Assembly (NCBI GenBank): GCA_003612335.1
Contig: RAYO01000012.1
Coordinates: 1-64,000, forward strand
Direction of reading: 5' to 3'
Length of the DNA: 64,000 bases
Source: a bacterium 1xD42-67
GTDB taxonomy: Bacteria; Bacillota; Clostridia; Oscillospirales; Oscillospiraceae
The notes under the pieces are model-generated. The model was not told the origin of the DNA. It worked only from the letters and a program-made list of their open reading frames with translations, and ran no database searches. The translations under genes were made by a program, and so were the position numbers. Shown here in pieces: positions 41,747 to 49,704 of the stretch (position 1 is the first letter of the stretch; each line of letters starts with the position of its first letter).

Positions 41747-41785
41747 GGGCCCGCCGTCTGCGGATGACAGACGGCGGGCCCTTTT
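41747..41785 (+). terminator. Terminator after the P-loop gene
   Basis: GGGCCCGCCGTCTG pairs with CAGACGGCGGGCCC (14 bp) and is followed by TTTT. Confidence 0.85.
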
Positions 41786-41851
41786 GCTCTGTCCGCTCCC
41801 CCGCCTGCCGGTCTTGACCGCCGGGCCAGGACAAAAACCGCAAAAAGGGAA

Positions 41852-41880
41852 TTGACAAACGGCGGCAGATGGAGTAAGAT
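41852..41880 (+). promoter_or_regulatory. Promoter of the ilv operon
   Basis: TTGACA (41852-41857) and TAAGAT (41875-41880) are separated by 17 bases, just before the T-box leader. Confidence 0.8.
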
Positions 41881-41887
41881 GATACAC

Positions 41888-42148
41888 GATCATCAAAATG
41901 CGATGACCGGGATAGTAGGCTTGTCTGGATGCGAAGAGAGGGCGCGGCTGGTGTAAGCGCCTGTGAAGGACCTCCCGCTGAACCTCACCCGCGAGCAGTC
42001 CGGCTGAACCGGCGGAACGCCCCAATAGGCTGGAACGGTCCCCCTCCGTTACAGGGCAACGAGCGCATGGCGGCACGCCATGAATTTAGGTGGTACCACG
42101 GAGTATTCGGCTTCGTCCTATTTCAGGAAATAGGATGAGGCCATTTTC
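41888..42148 (+). promoter_or_regulatory. T-box leader, probably leucine-specific
   Basis: A tRNA-sensing riboswitch. Seen: the AGAGAG element of stem I (about 41935), a specifier-type context GAA-C-CTC-ACC with CTC (leucine codon) at 41984-41986, the T-box core AGGTGGTACCACGG at 42088-42101, and a terminator (GGCTTCGTCCTATTTC pairing with GAAATAGGATGAGGCC, then ATTTTC) at 42109-42148. Uncharged tRNA-Leu would stabilise the antiterminator and switch on the operon. Class certain; the leucine specifier is read from the pattern. Confidence 0.9.
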
Positions 42149-42182
42149 ATTTCCCGATGGCATTTTATGGAGGTGACGTTTT

Positions 42183-43811
42183 ATGAACGGAGCGCAGGCG
42201 CTCATCGAGAGCTTGAAGCGGGAGGGCACAGACCACATCTTCGGCTACGCCGGGGCCACCATCTGCCCGGCGGCGGACGCCCTGAAGGACGCCCCTGAGA
42301 TCGGCTACACCCTGGTGCGGACCGAGCAGAACGCGGGCCACATGGCCTCGGGCTACGCCCGGGTGAGCCGCAAGGTGGGGGTGTGTATGGTCACCTCCGG
42401 CCCGGGCGCCACCAACCTGATCACCGGCATCGCCACCGCCTATATGGACTCCATCCCCATGGTGGCCATCACCGGGCAGGTGCCCAGCCATCTGCTGGGC
42501 CGGGACATCTTCCAGGAGGTGGATATCACCGGCGCGGTGGCCCCCTTCTCCAAGCACAGCTACCTGGTGAAGGACCCCGACCAGATCCCCCGGATCGTTC
42601 GGGAGGCCTTCCACATCGCCTCCACCGGCCGGCCCGGCCCGGTGCTCATCGACATCCCCATCGACGTCCAGGAGCAGACCCTGAAGGCTTTCCACTGGCC
42701 GGAGAAGGTGGAGATCCGGGGGTATAAGCCCAGCGTCAGGGGCAACGACCTGCAGATCAAGCGGGTAGCGGAGGCCATCGCCAAGTCCAGGCAGCCCATC
42801 ATCTGCGCCGGAGGCGGTGTGTGGTCAGCAGACGCTCAGAAGGAGCTGCTGGAGCTGGCGGAGGGGGCCCAGATCCCCGTGGTCAAGACCATGATGGGCA
42901 TCTCCCTGATGCCCACCGACCATCCTTTGAACATGGGGATGATCGGGGCCCACGGCAACCACTGCGCCAACAAGGCCCTGGCCAAGTCCGACCTGCTGAT
43001 CATGGTGGGCACCCGGGCCGCCGACCGGGCCATCGTCCAGCCCGACGAGATCCAGCGGCGGATGGCCACCATCCACATCGACGTGGATCCGGCGGAGATC
43101 GGCAAGAACATGCAGGCCGCCGTCCCTCTGGTGGGGGATGTGAAGGTGATCCTGCGCCAGATCCTGGACCTGGGCTTCCAGGCCCCCGACTGCACCCAGT
43201 GGCGGGCCCAGCTGGCCGACTACCGGAAGGCAGAGCTGAGCCGCCAGTTCCCCAGCCGCCCCGGGTCGGTCTTCCCCGGCACCGTCATGCGCAGGCTGGG
43301 CGCCCGGCTGGACGACGACGCGGTGGTGTGCGCAGACGTGGGCCAGAACCAGATCTTCACCTGCAAGTATCTGCCCCAAAAGCACGGACGCCTCCTCACC
43401 AGCGGCGGCCTGGGCACTATGGGCTACGCCCTGCCCGCCGGAGTGGGAGCGAAGGTGGCCCAGCCGGACAAACAGACCGTGGTGGTCTGCGGCGACGGCT
43501 CCTTCCAGATGGCCATGAACGAGCTGGCCGCTGTGAAGCACACCGGGATGGACCTGAAGATCCTCCTGTTCCAGAACCACACGCTGGGGCTGGTCCACCA
43601 GATCCAGAGCAGGGCCCCTTACCATGGCCCCTTCGGAGTGGATCTGGACGGCTCCCCCAACTTCGAGACCATCGCCGCCGCTTACGCCATCCCCTGCGTG
43701 ATGGTGAGCGAGGAGGGGGATCTGGACGCCTCCCTCGACCGCTTCCTGGGGACGGAAGGCCCCTGCCTCATGATCTGCCAGGTCCACCCCGACGTATCCA
43801 CCACCGATTAA
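42183..43811 (+). CDS. ilvB: Acetolactate synthase large subunit (first copy)
   Basis: A 542-residue thiamine-diphosphate enzyme making acetolactate or acetohydroxybutyrate, the first common step of valine, leucine and isoleucine synthesis. The catalytic Glu lies in VRTEQNAGHMASGYAR; SGPGATNLITGIATAYMDSIP follows; the diphosphate/Mg motif is CGDGSFQMAMNELAAVKHTGMDLKILLFQN. It is shorter and more divergent than the second copy at 47420, notably in the middle domain and C-terminus. It begins the T-box controlled operon, with GGAGGTG before the ATG and its small subunit gene 12 bases downstream. A related decarboxylase activity cannot be excluded, but pairing with ilvN supports the call. Confidence 0.9.
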   Translation: MNGAQALIESLKREGTDHIFGYAGATICPAADALKDAPEIGYTLVRTEQNAGHMASGYARVSRKVGVCMVTSGPGATNLITGIATAYMDSIPMVAITGQVPSHLLGRDIFQEVDITGAVAPFSKHSYLVKDPDQIPRIVREAFHIASTGRPGPVLIDIPIDVQEQTLKAFHWPEKVEIRGYKPSVRGNDLQIKRVAEAIAKSRQPIICAGGGVWSADAQKELLELAEGAQIPVVKTMMGISLMPTDHPLNMGMIGAHGNHCANKALAKSDLLIMVGTRAADRAIVQPDEIQRRMATIHIDVDPAEIGKNMQAAVPLVGDVKVILRQILDLGFQAPDCTQWRAQLADYRKAELSRQFPSRPGSVFPGTVMRRLGARLDDDAVVCADVGQNQIFTCKYLPQKHGRLLTSGGLGTMGYALPAGVGAKVAQPDKQTVVVCGDGSFQMAMNELAAVKHTGMDLKILLFQNHTLGLVHQIQSRAPYHGPFGVDLDGSPNFETIAAAYAIPCVMVSEEGDLDASLDRFLGTEGPCLMICQVHPDVSTTD

Positions 43812-43823
43812 AGGAGGGAGAAG

Positions 43824-44309
43824 ATGAAACAGACCATTTCTGTCCTGGTGGAGAACCAGGCCGGCGTGCTCAACCGCATCACCGGGCTGTTCTCCCGCCG
43901 GGCCTTCAATATCGAATCCCTGGCCGTGGGGGTCACCGACGACCCCGCCTTCTCCCGGATCACTATCATCGTAGACAGCGGCAACAGCGTGGTGGAGCAG
44001 GTGGAGAAGCAGCTGAACAAGCTGATCGAGGTCATCAAGGTGCGCACCATCCCTGAGGACAAGCTGATCGGCCGGGAGCTGGTGCTGGTCAAGGTGAACG
44101 CCACCACTAAGACCCGGCAGGACATCATGACCATCTGTGATATCATGGGGGCCAAGGTCTCCGATATCTCCCCCACCTCCCTCACCCTGGAGCTGTCCGA
44201 CACCCCCGACCGCATCGACACCTTCGAGGCCATGCTCCGCCCCTTCTCCATCCTGGAGGTGGTCCGCACCGGCGTCATCGCCCTGCAAAAGGGCGGGGGG
44301 AAGATATGA
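43824..44309 (+). CDS. ilvN: Acetolactate synthase small subunit (first copy)
   Basis: A 161-residue regulatory subunit with an N-terminal ACT domain (TISVLVENQAGVLNRITGLFSRRAFNIESLAVGVTDD) that binds the branched-chain end product, and the second ALS-specific domain (ELVLVKVNATTKTRQDIMTICDIMGAKVSDISPTSL). Normal length. It overlaps the following SUKH-like gene by 4 bases (ATGA), so that immunity-like gene is translated as part of the ilv operon. Confidence 0.93.
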   Translation: MKQTISVLVENQAGVLNRITGLFSRRAFNIESLAVGVTDDPAFSRITIIVDSGNSVVEQVEKQLNKLIEVIKVRTIPEDKLIGRELVLVKVNATTKTRQDIMTICDIMGAKVSDISPTSLTLELSDTPDRIDTFEAMLRPFSILEVVRTGVIALQKGGGKI

Positions 44310-45115
44310 GCAGGCTGCTGAGCAAGCTCTTTGGAAAGAAGAAGTATCAGATCGCTCCCATCGAGCTGGTCAAGTGGGCGGAGCCGCTGTTCGGCGAGGG
44401 AGAAAGACCGGCCGAGGGCTTTTCCGAAGCGCTGATCGCCTCCTACGAGGCCAGCGCGGGCTTCCGGCTCCCTGCGGCCCTGCGGGGATACTATCTCGCC
44501 TGCGGCAAGGCCAGTCTGAACCGTATGCTCCACCGAATCGCGATCCCCGACCGGGACGCGGCCCCCTTTGACGATGGTCTCACCTTTTCCCATGAATATC
44601 TGGCAGACGAGCTGGACTGCAACGACCCGGAGGACGACACCCCGGAGCAGGAGCAGCTCCGGGCCCTGCCTCGGGAGCGCTGGGGCGAGATCACCGGCAA
44701 CTATCTGCTGATCTGCTGGGAAAACCAGGGCAGCTGGTGCGCCGGTATCCGAACAGAAGATCTGGACCAGCCCGACCCGGTGGTGTGGCAGGACGACGAC
44801 ATGCCAGTCCCCACCTGGACAAAAATGAACGGCTCGGTCAGTGCGCACCTGATGGGGATCATCCTGGAAGCGATCATAGAAGAGACCACCGCCGAAAGCG
44901 ATTATATCGAGGACCCGGCGGAGCTCCAGGCCACGCTGAAAAAATACAGGGTGGACGCTGCACGGCTGAAGGCTCCGCCCCCCTTCGCGGGCGGCGAGCA
45001 GGTCCATACCTGCCTGGATACCCGGCACAACAGGCTGTTCGTCTACCATAAAGCGAACGAACAGCGCCCGGAGGGGCTGACAGTCATCTCAGAATGGAGC
45101 GTGTGGAAAGGATAG
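44306..45115 (+). CDS. SUKH (SMI1/KNR4-like) protein, paralogue 1
   Basis: A 269-residue protein with the SUKH pattern near the front: IASYEASAGFRLPAALRGYYLACGKASLNRML, then a Gly/Trp-containing stretch (GNYLLICWENQGSWCAGIRTEDLDQPDPVVW). SUKH proteins are best known as immunity proteins that neutralise polymorphic toxins of competitors. It is clearly a paralogue of the protein at 46039-46887 (shared PIELV-WAEPLFG start, ERWGE, ENQG-W-AGIR, DLDQPDP, CLDT). It overlaps ilvN by 4 bases. No toxin gene is next to it. Immunity is inferred by family. Confidence 0.72.
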   Translation: MSRLLSKLFGKKKYQIAPIELVKWAEPLFGEGERPAEGFSEALIASYEASAGFRLPAALRGYYLACGKASLNRMLHRIAIPDRDAAPFDDGLTFSHEYLADELDCNDPEDDTPEQEQLRALPRERWGEITGNYLLICWENQGSWCAGIRTEDLDQPDPVVWQDDDMPVPTWTKMNGSVSAHLMGIILEAIIEETTAESDYIEDPAELQATLKKYRVDAARLKAPPPFAGGEQVHTCLDTRHNRLFVYHKANEQRPEGLTVISEWSVWKG

Positions 45116-45118
45116 CAT

Positions 45119-45142
45119 CCATGCCCTGCATAAAGGGCATGG
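45119..45142. repeat. Intergenic inverted repeat
   Basis: CCATGCCCT and AGGGCATGG pair perfectly around GCATAA, without a T-run, between the first two immunity-like genes. It may modulate expression of downstream genes. The arm ATGCCCT is also the arm of the palindrome at 36442-36466, perhaps by chance. Confidence 0.45.
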
Positions 45143-45174
45143 GGAAGATTCGATCATTCAGGAGGATAATGATA

Positions 45175-45624
45175 ATGGAACTTCAAATTATCCCAAAGCA
45201 GGATCATGTTCCTGAGTTTGACAACCAAGCGATTCAAGTACAATATATGGAATTGGGACGCAAAAACTACAGCGGCGACAAGATCACAGAGGATCTGATC
45301 TCCAAATTTCTCAAGCAGATCCCCTCCGGCATGGATGCCATTCTGTACCTCGACCCGGACGGCGAGGACGACTGGCTGGAGGTCCTCTGCGATGGGGAGT
45401 GGCTGGCCTTGGGCTTCTGTGGGGATCTTGGACAAAACAACTGCTACTCCTACAACCCGGCCTTCGCGGGCAAGCCGGATATGACCAAGCTCAAAAGCGG
45501 CGGTCAGTCTCCCGTTGAAAAAATGCTCGCCATTCAGGACATGGAAGCCGGCGTGAAAGCGGTGGAGTATTTCATCCGGACCGGCGAGTTTTATCCAGGA
45601 ATCGATTGGGCGAAGCAGCTCTAA
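45175..45624 (+). CDS. Unknown protein of the immunity-like cluster
   Basis: A 149-residue acidic soluble protein. The middle has GMDAILYLDPDGEDDWLEVLCDGEWLALGFC, a beta-strand-rich pattern like small immunity proteins (Imm1-type: 'dG..dwl.v...g.w..l'), and ends in helices. I start it at 45175, 9 bases after GGAGG; an ATG at 45169 is possible. It lies between SUKH-like genes, which supports an immunity role, but I do not recognise the family with confidence. Confidence 0.5.
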   Translation: MELQIIPKQDHVPEFDNQAIQVQYMELGRKNYSGDKITEDLISKFLKQIPSGMDAILYLDPDGEDDWLEVLCDGEWLALGFCGDLGQNNCYSYNPAFAGKPDMTKLKSGGQSPVEKMLAIQDMEAGVKAVEYFIRTGEFYPGIDWAKQL

Positions 45625-45640
45625 GACCGCATACACGATC

Positions 45641-46015
45641 ATGAGACGCTGGTGGAAAAAACCCCGGAAGATCGTGGTCGGGGGGAAGGTCTTCCGTTGG
45701 TCCCTGCTGGACCGCCCCCGATACCGGGAGCTGCGGGTCTGGCGAGAGACGGAGGAACGTCTGGCCTTTTGCCTGCGGCTGACTTATCCGGAATGCTGGG
45801 CCATCGACCTGTTCCGACCCAAGGCAGTGGCCTATGTTATCGGCTGGTATGAGGGGACTGGGCGTGAAACGCTGGATGTGCCCTCCCTGCAAGCGGAGCC
45901 TGCCCTGCTGGAAGGGCTTCTGGACCTCTTTTTCGCCCCGGAGGAAGGGGAACAGCGGGCGCGGTTTTTGAAGCACATCCAAGTATTTCCGCCGCCCTTC
46001 AAGCGGGAATGGTAA
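45641..46015 (+). CDS. Unknown small protein of the immunity-like cluster
   Basis: A 124-residue protein starting with a basic patch (MRRWWKKPRKIVVGG) and reading KVFRWSLLDRPRYRELRVWRETEERLAFCLRL, then ECWAIDLFRPKAVAYVIGWY. Beta-rich, Trp- and Arg-rich. It begins 16 bases after its neighbour's stop and is followed by a ribosome site for the second SUKH-like gene. Function unknown; context suggests an immunity or anti-toxin role. Confidence 0.5.
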   Translation: MRRWWKKPRKIVVGGKVFRWSLLDRPRYRELRVWRETEERLAFCLRLTYPECWAIDLFRPKAVAYVIGWYEGTGRETLDVPSLQAEPALLEGLLDLFFAPEEGEQRARFLKHIQVFPPPFKREW

Positions 46016-46038
46016 TATAATGCAAGGAGGCAGCTGAC

Positions 46039-46887
46039 ATGAGCGAAAAACGATATCAGATTTCCCCCATTGAGCTGGTCCAGTGGGCGGAGCCGCTGTT
46101 CGGGGATGAAGGAGCGCCCGCCCAGGGCATATCCCAGGAGCTGGTTGTCTCCTACGAGGCAGCGGCGGGCTTCCGGCTCCCCGCCGCCCTGCGAGACTAT
46201 CTGCTGACCTGCGGCCGGGCCAGCCTGAACGATATGCTTCACCCTATGCATATCCCGGACAAGGATGCCAAGCCCTTTGGCGGACATTTGACCTTCTCTC
46301 ACGACTATATTGAGGATGCCATGCTGGATTTCAGAAGGCACAACGAGACCGGAAATGAGGAACAGGAGCGGCTGTGGGCTCTGCCCAAGGAACGCTGGGG
46401 CGAACAGCAGGACAACTACCTGCTGTTCTGGCACGAAAATCAGGGCTGCTGGTATGCCGGCATTCGGAAACAGGACCTGGACCAGCCCGACCCGGCGGTG
46501 TACTTCAACGACCAGGACACCATGTACCACTGGGCACCCTGGTCCCATTCGGTTTCCTCCTTCCTGATCTCTACCATCCTTGAGATCATAGAGTGCGAGC
46601 CCACCGCAGATACCAGCACCTTCGAGGACCCGGAAGAGATTCAAAGGGTCCTGGCGGAGGGCGGCGTGGACTTCCAGCGCCTGCAAGAGTTTTACCCCTT
46701 TCCCGGCGGGCGCTTCTGCCACACCTGCCTGGACACCGGAACCAATACACTCTATGTCTATGGCGAGGAAGCGGAGAACCGCCCTGTCTATTTGAAGGTG
46801 ATAAAACCCTGGGAAGAGGATCAAAGGAGGCGTTTTTATGAGCTGTCTTGGCGGCTTTCGGGCCATTACAGAGGAAGAGCTGGGTAA
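46039..46887 (+). CDS. SUKH (SMI1/KNR4-like) protein, paralogue 2
   Basis: A 282-residue paralogue of the protein at 44306-45115: VSYEAAAGFRLPAALRDYLLTCGRASLNDML at the same place, ERWGE, ENQGCWYAGIRKQDLDQPDPAVYF, and CHTCLDTGTNTLYVY near the C-terminus. It lacks the first nine basic residues of paralogue 1. GGAGG precedes the ATG. Its end overlaps the DUF1877-like gene by 50 bases. Two divergent copies suggest defence against different toxins; inference from the SUKH family. Confidence 0.72.
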   Translation: MSEKRYQISPIELVQWAEPLFGDEGAPAQGISQELVVSYEAAAGFRLPAALRDYLLTCGRASLNDMLHPMHIPDKDAKPFGGHLTFSHDYIEDAMLDFRRHNETGNEEQERLWALPKERWGEQQDNYLLFWHENQGCWYAGIRKQDLDQPDPAVYFNDQDTMYHWAPWSHSVSSFLISTILEIIECEPTADTSTFEDPEEIQRVLAEGGVDFQRLQEFYPFPGGRFCHTCLDTGTNTLYVYGEEAENRPVYLKVIKPWEEDQRRRFYELSWRLSGHYRGRAG

Positions 46888-47329
46888 GCTGAGGAACGTG
46901 CCCAGAGAGGGCCGGATCCCCGACTATCTGGACGAGATGGAGACGGTGGACATTTTTGACGTGGACAAAGCCTGGGACGCCATGCACCGGGCCCTGTGCG
47001 CAAGCGAACTGAAATTCGGAAACACCCCCGCCCCCAACTGCTGGGTCATTTTGGGCGGCGAGGTCCTCCGGGGGGACCGGGAGGGAGAGGAGGACTATCT
47101 TGTCGTCTGCAAGTCCCCTGAGCAGGTCCGTCAGGTAGACCAGTTCCTTCAGGGCTTGACGGAGGAGGCCTTTCGGAAGCTCTATTTCTCCATCGATCCC
47201 GAGGAATACGAATACCCGATGGATGAGGAAGATTTCGGATATACCTGGGAGTATTTGTCGGATTCCCGCCCCTTCTGGCACAGCGCGGCGGAAAAGGGGC
47301 TGTGGGTGCTGTTCGACGTGGACCAGTAG
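46838..47329 (+). CDS. DUF1877/YfbM-like protein
   Basis: A 163-residue protein matching the YfbM pattern: MSCLGGFRAITEEELGKL at the start, VDIFDVDKAWDAMHRALC, CWVILGGEVL, and YEYPMDEEDFGYTWEYL near the end. This family occurs in immunity and toxin-antitoxin neighbourhoods. AAAGGAGG lies ahead of the ATG within the preceding gene. Its TAG stop is part of the palindromic repeat that follows, so the repeat may have inserted at, or replaced, the original gene end. Confidence 0.75.
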   Translation: MSCLGGFRAITEEELGKLRNVPREGRIPDYLDEMETVDIFDVDKAWDAMHRALCASELKFGNTPAPNCWVILGGEVLRGDREGEEDYLVVCKSPEQVRQVDQFLQGLTEEAFRKLYFSIDPEEYEYPMDEEDFGYTWEYLSDSRPFWHSAAEKGLWVLFDVDQ

Positions 47330-47393
47330 GGGCGGATATTATCCGCCCGCAGCCCCTGTGCGGCATTCACGGGCGCATAATATGCGCCCCTAC
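47326..47393. repeat. Small palindromic repeat (MITE/REP-like)
   Basis: A 68-base unit with ends GTAGGGGCGG and CGCCCCTAC and two inner palindromes (GGGCGGATATTATCCGCCC and GGGCGCATAATATGCGCCC). It looks like a dispersed non-autonomous repeat of gut Clostridia. It supplies the stop codon of the DUF1877-like gene and separates the immunity-like cluster from the second ilvB. Confidence 0.75.
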
Positions 47394-47419
47394 AAATAGG
47401 AACTAACAAGGGTGATACT

Positions 47420-49123
47420 ATGAAAATCAGAGCGACCGCGGCCATCATGGAGTGCCTGCTGGAGCAGGAGGTGGACACCGTCTTCGGCTATCCCGGCGGG
47501 ACCATCCTCAACCTCTATGATGAGCTGTATCATTACAAGGACAAGATACACCACATATTGACGGCCCACGAGCAGGGGGCCTCCCACGCCGCCGACGGCT
47601 ACGCCCGGTCCACGGGCAAGGTGGGGGTATGCTTCGCCACCAGCGGCCCTGGGGCCACCAACCTGGTCACCGGCATCGCCACCGCCTATATGGACTCCTC
47701 CCCCATCGTCTTCATCACCTGCAACGTGACCGAGCAGACCCTGGGCAAGGACGCGTTCCAGGAGGTGGACATCACCGGCATCGCCATGCCCATCACCAAA
47801 GCGGCCTATCTGGTCCGGGATCCCCAGACCATCCCCGACGTGATGCGCCAGGCCTTCGCCGTGGCGGCCACCGGCCGGCCGGGCCCTGTCCTCATCGACT
47901 TCGTGAAGAACGTCACCTTCCCCAATGTGGAGATCGAATATGAGTTCGTCCCCTGGACCGAGAACCGGAAGTGCGGGAGCTTGAAGTCCCTGGCAGACAG
48001 CCACGACTTGAAAGCCCCTGAGCCCAACATCGGGGACATCGGCACCCTGGTCGACATGATCGCTCAGGCGGAGCGGCCTATGCTGATCTGCGGCGGCGGC
48101 GTGGTCCGGGGGAGGGCGGACGCGGAGTTCAAGGAGTTCGCCGAGAAGCTGGACGCCCCGGTGGCTATCACCGTGATGGGCGGAGGCGGCTTCCCCGGGG
48201 GACACCCTCTCACCACCGGCATGATCGGGATGCACGGCTCCCAGGCCAGCAACGTGGCCTGCAACGAGTGCGACCTGCTTATCGCCGTGGGCTGCCGGTT
48301 CTCCGACCGGGTGGCCCTCCAGCCCGACACCTTTGCCAGTCAGGCCAAGATCGTCCACATCGACATCGACCGGTCGGAGATCGACAAGAACGTCCTCACC
48401 GACCACCACATCATCGGCTCGGCCAAGCGGGTGCTGGCCCTCCTCAATGAGCGCCTGCCCCAGTACAGCCACCCCGACTGGAAGGCGCACATCCTCCCCC
48501 TGCGGGAACCCTCAGTCCCCCGGCAGAGCGAGGCTCTCACCCCCAAGCAGGTATTGGAGACCATCCGCCGCCTGGCCCCCCAGGACACCATCGTGGCCAC
48601 CGACGTGGGCCAGCACCAGATGTGGTCCATCCAGCACTTCCACTTCGACTACCCCGGCCAGCTCCTCACCTCCGGTGGCTTCGGCACCATGGGCTTCGGC
48701 CTGGGGGCGGCCATCGGGGCCAAGGTGGGCAACCCGGACAAGGTGGTGATCCACACCACCGGCGACGGCTGCTTCCGCATGAACTGCCATGAGCTGGCCA
48801 CCGTGGAGCACTACCATCTGCCCATCATCACGGTGGTGTTCAACAACGGCGTGCTGGGCATGGTGCGCCAGTGGCAGAACCTGATCTATCAAAAGCGCTT
48901 CTCCGAGACCACCCTGGACCGGGGCCCCGACTTCGTCAAGCTGGCCGAGGCATACGGCCTCAAGGGCTTCCGGGCCGCCACCATGGCGGAGATGGAGGAC
49001 GCCTTCCGCCAGGCGCTGGAGGCGGACCGGGGCTGCGTCATCGACTGTGTGCTGGATATGGACGAGATGGTCCGGCCCATGGTGGCGGGCGGCGCCCACA
49101 TCACCGATTTTCTGCTGAAGTAA
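47420..49123 (+). CDS. ilvB: Acetolactate synthase large subunit (second copy)
   Basis: A 567-residue standard acetolactate synthase catalytic subunit. VFGYPGGTILNLYDEL, catalytic Glu in LTAHEQGASHAADGYAR, SGPGATNLVTGIATAYMDSSP, middle-domain CGGGVVRGRA, and the diphosphate motif TGDGCFRMNCHELATVEHYHLPIITVVFNN. Near full length and close to family consensus, so probably the main housekeeping enzyme. A ribosome site (GGGTGA region) precedes it. It is followed 14 bases on by its small-subunit gene. It sits in the same direction as the T-box operon and may be partly read from it. Confidence 0.95.
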   Translation: MKIRATAAIMECLLEQEVDTVFGYPGGTILNLYDELYHYKDKIHHILTAHEQGASHAADGYARSTGKVGVCFATSGPGATNLVTGIATAYMDSSPIVFITCNVTEQTLGKDAFQEVDITGIAMPITKAAYLVRDPQTIPDVMRQAFAVAATGRPGPVLIDFVKNVTFPNVEIEYEFVPWTENRKCGSLKSLADSHDLKAPEPNIGDIGTLVDMIAQAERPMLICGGGVVRGRADAEFKEFAEKLDAPVAITVMGGGGFPGGHPLTTGMIGMHGSQASNVACNECDLLIAVGCRFSDRVALQPDTFASQAKIVHIDIDRSEIDKNVLTDHHIIGSAKRVLALLNERLPQYSHPDWKAHILPLREPSVPRQSEALTPKQVLETIRRLAPQDTIVATDVGQHQMWSIQHFHFDYPGQLLTSGGFGTMGFGLGAAIGAKVGNPDKVVIHTTGDGCFRMNCHELATVEHYHLPIITVVFNNGVLGMVRQWQNLIYQKRFSETTLDRGPDFVKLAEAYGLKGFRAATMAEMEDAFRQALEADRGCVIDCVLDMDEMVRPMVAGGAHITDFLLK

Positions 49124-49137
49124 GGGGGGCGGACAGG

Positions 49138-49704
49138 ATGAAACGTGAATTCGACACTCAGAAGAAGCTGTACACCCTGTGCATCCTGGTCCAGGACATC
49201 CCAGGCGTCCTGAGCCAGGTGGCCCGCCTCTTCTCCCGGAAGGGGTATAATATCGAGTCCATCGTCTCCGGAGAGACGGACAGGCCCCATGTCACCCGGA
49301 TCACCATCGTCCTGCGGGCCGACGAGCTGATGATCGATCAGATCGCCGCCCAGTGCCGCAAGCTGATCCCCGTGCTGGCGGTGAAGATCCTGGACGAGGG
49401 CACCTCGATCCAGCGGGAGTTCTCCCTCATCAAGGTCCGGGCCGTGGACCGCAACGCCCGGGACGAGGTGATCCAGATGGCCAACATCTTCCGGGCCAAT
49501 ATCATCGACGTGGGGCGGGAGACCCTCACGGTAGCCATCTTCGGGGACAAGGAGAAGACCGCTGCCCTCACCGGGCTGCTGGCCGACTTCGGGATCCTGG
49601 AGATCGCAAAGACGGGTACGATCGCCATCGAAAGAGGGCGCAGCACCATATACGACGACAACAAACTCAAGGAGGAATACAACTATGGCAAAAATGTACT
49701 ATGA
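49138..49704 (+). CDS. ilvN: Acetolactate synthase small subunit (second copy)
   Basis: A 188-residue small subunit with the ACT domain ([38 protein letters not shown]) and the C-terminal domain ([38 protein letters not shown]). I start it at 49138, after GGGGGCGGACAGG. The last residues ([10 protein letters not shown]) come from a 20-base overlap with ilvC. Feedback by valine is expected for the family. Confidence 0.93.
   Translation: MKREFDTQKKLYTLCILVQDIPGVLSQVARLFSRKGYNIESIVSGETDRPHVTRITIVLRADELMIDQIAAQCRKLIPVLAVKILDEGTSIQREFSLIKVRAVDRNARDEVIQMANIFRANIIDVGRETLTVAIFGDKEKTAALTGLLADFGILEIAKTGTIAIERGRSTIYDDNKLKEEYNYGKNVL

Noticed and set aside
42825-44288. 487-codon minus-strand frame opposite ilvBN
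   Set aside because: High-GC mirror frame with long His/Gly/Asp-rich stretches, typical of antisense shadows; no ribosome site.
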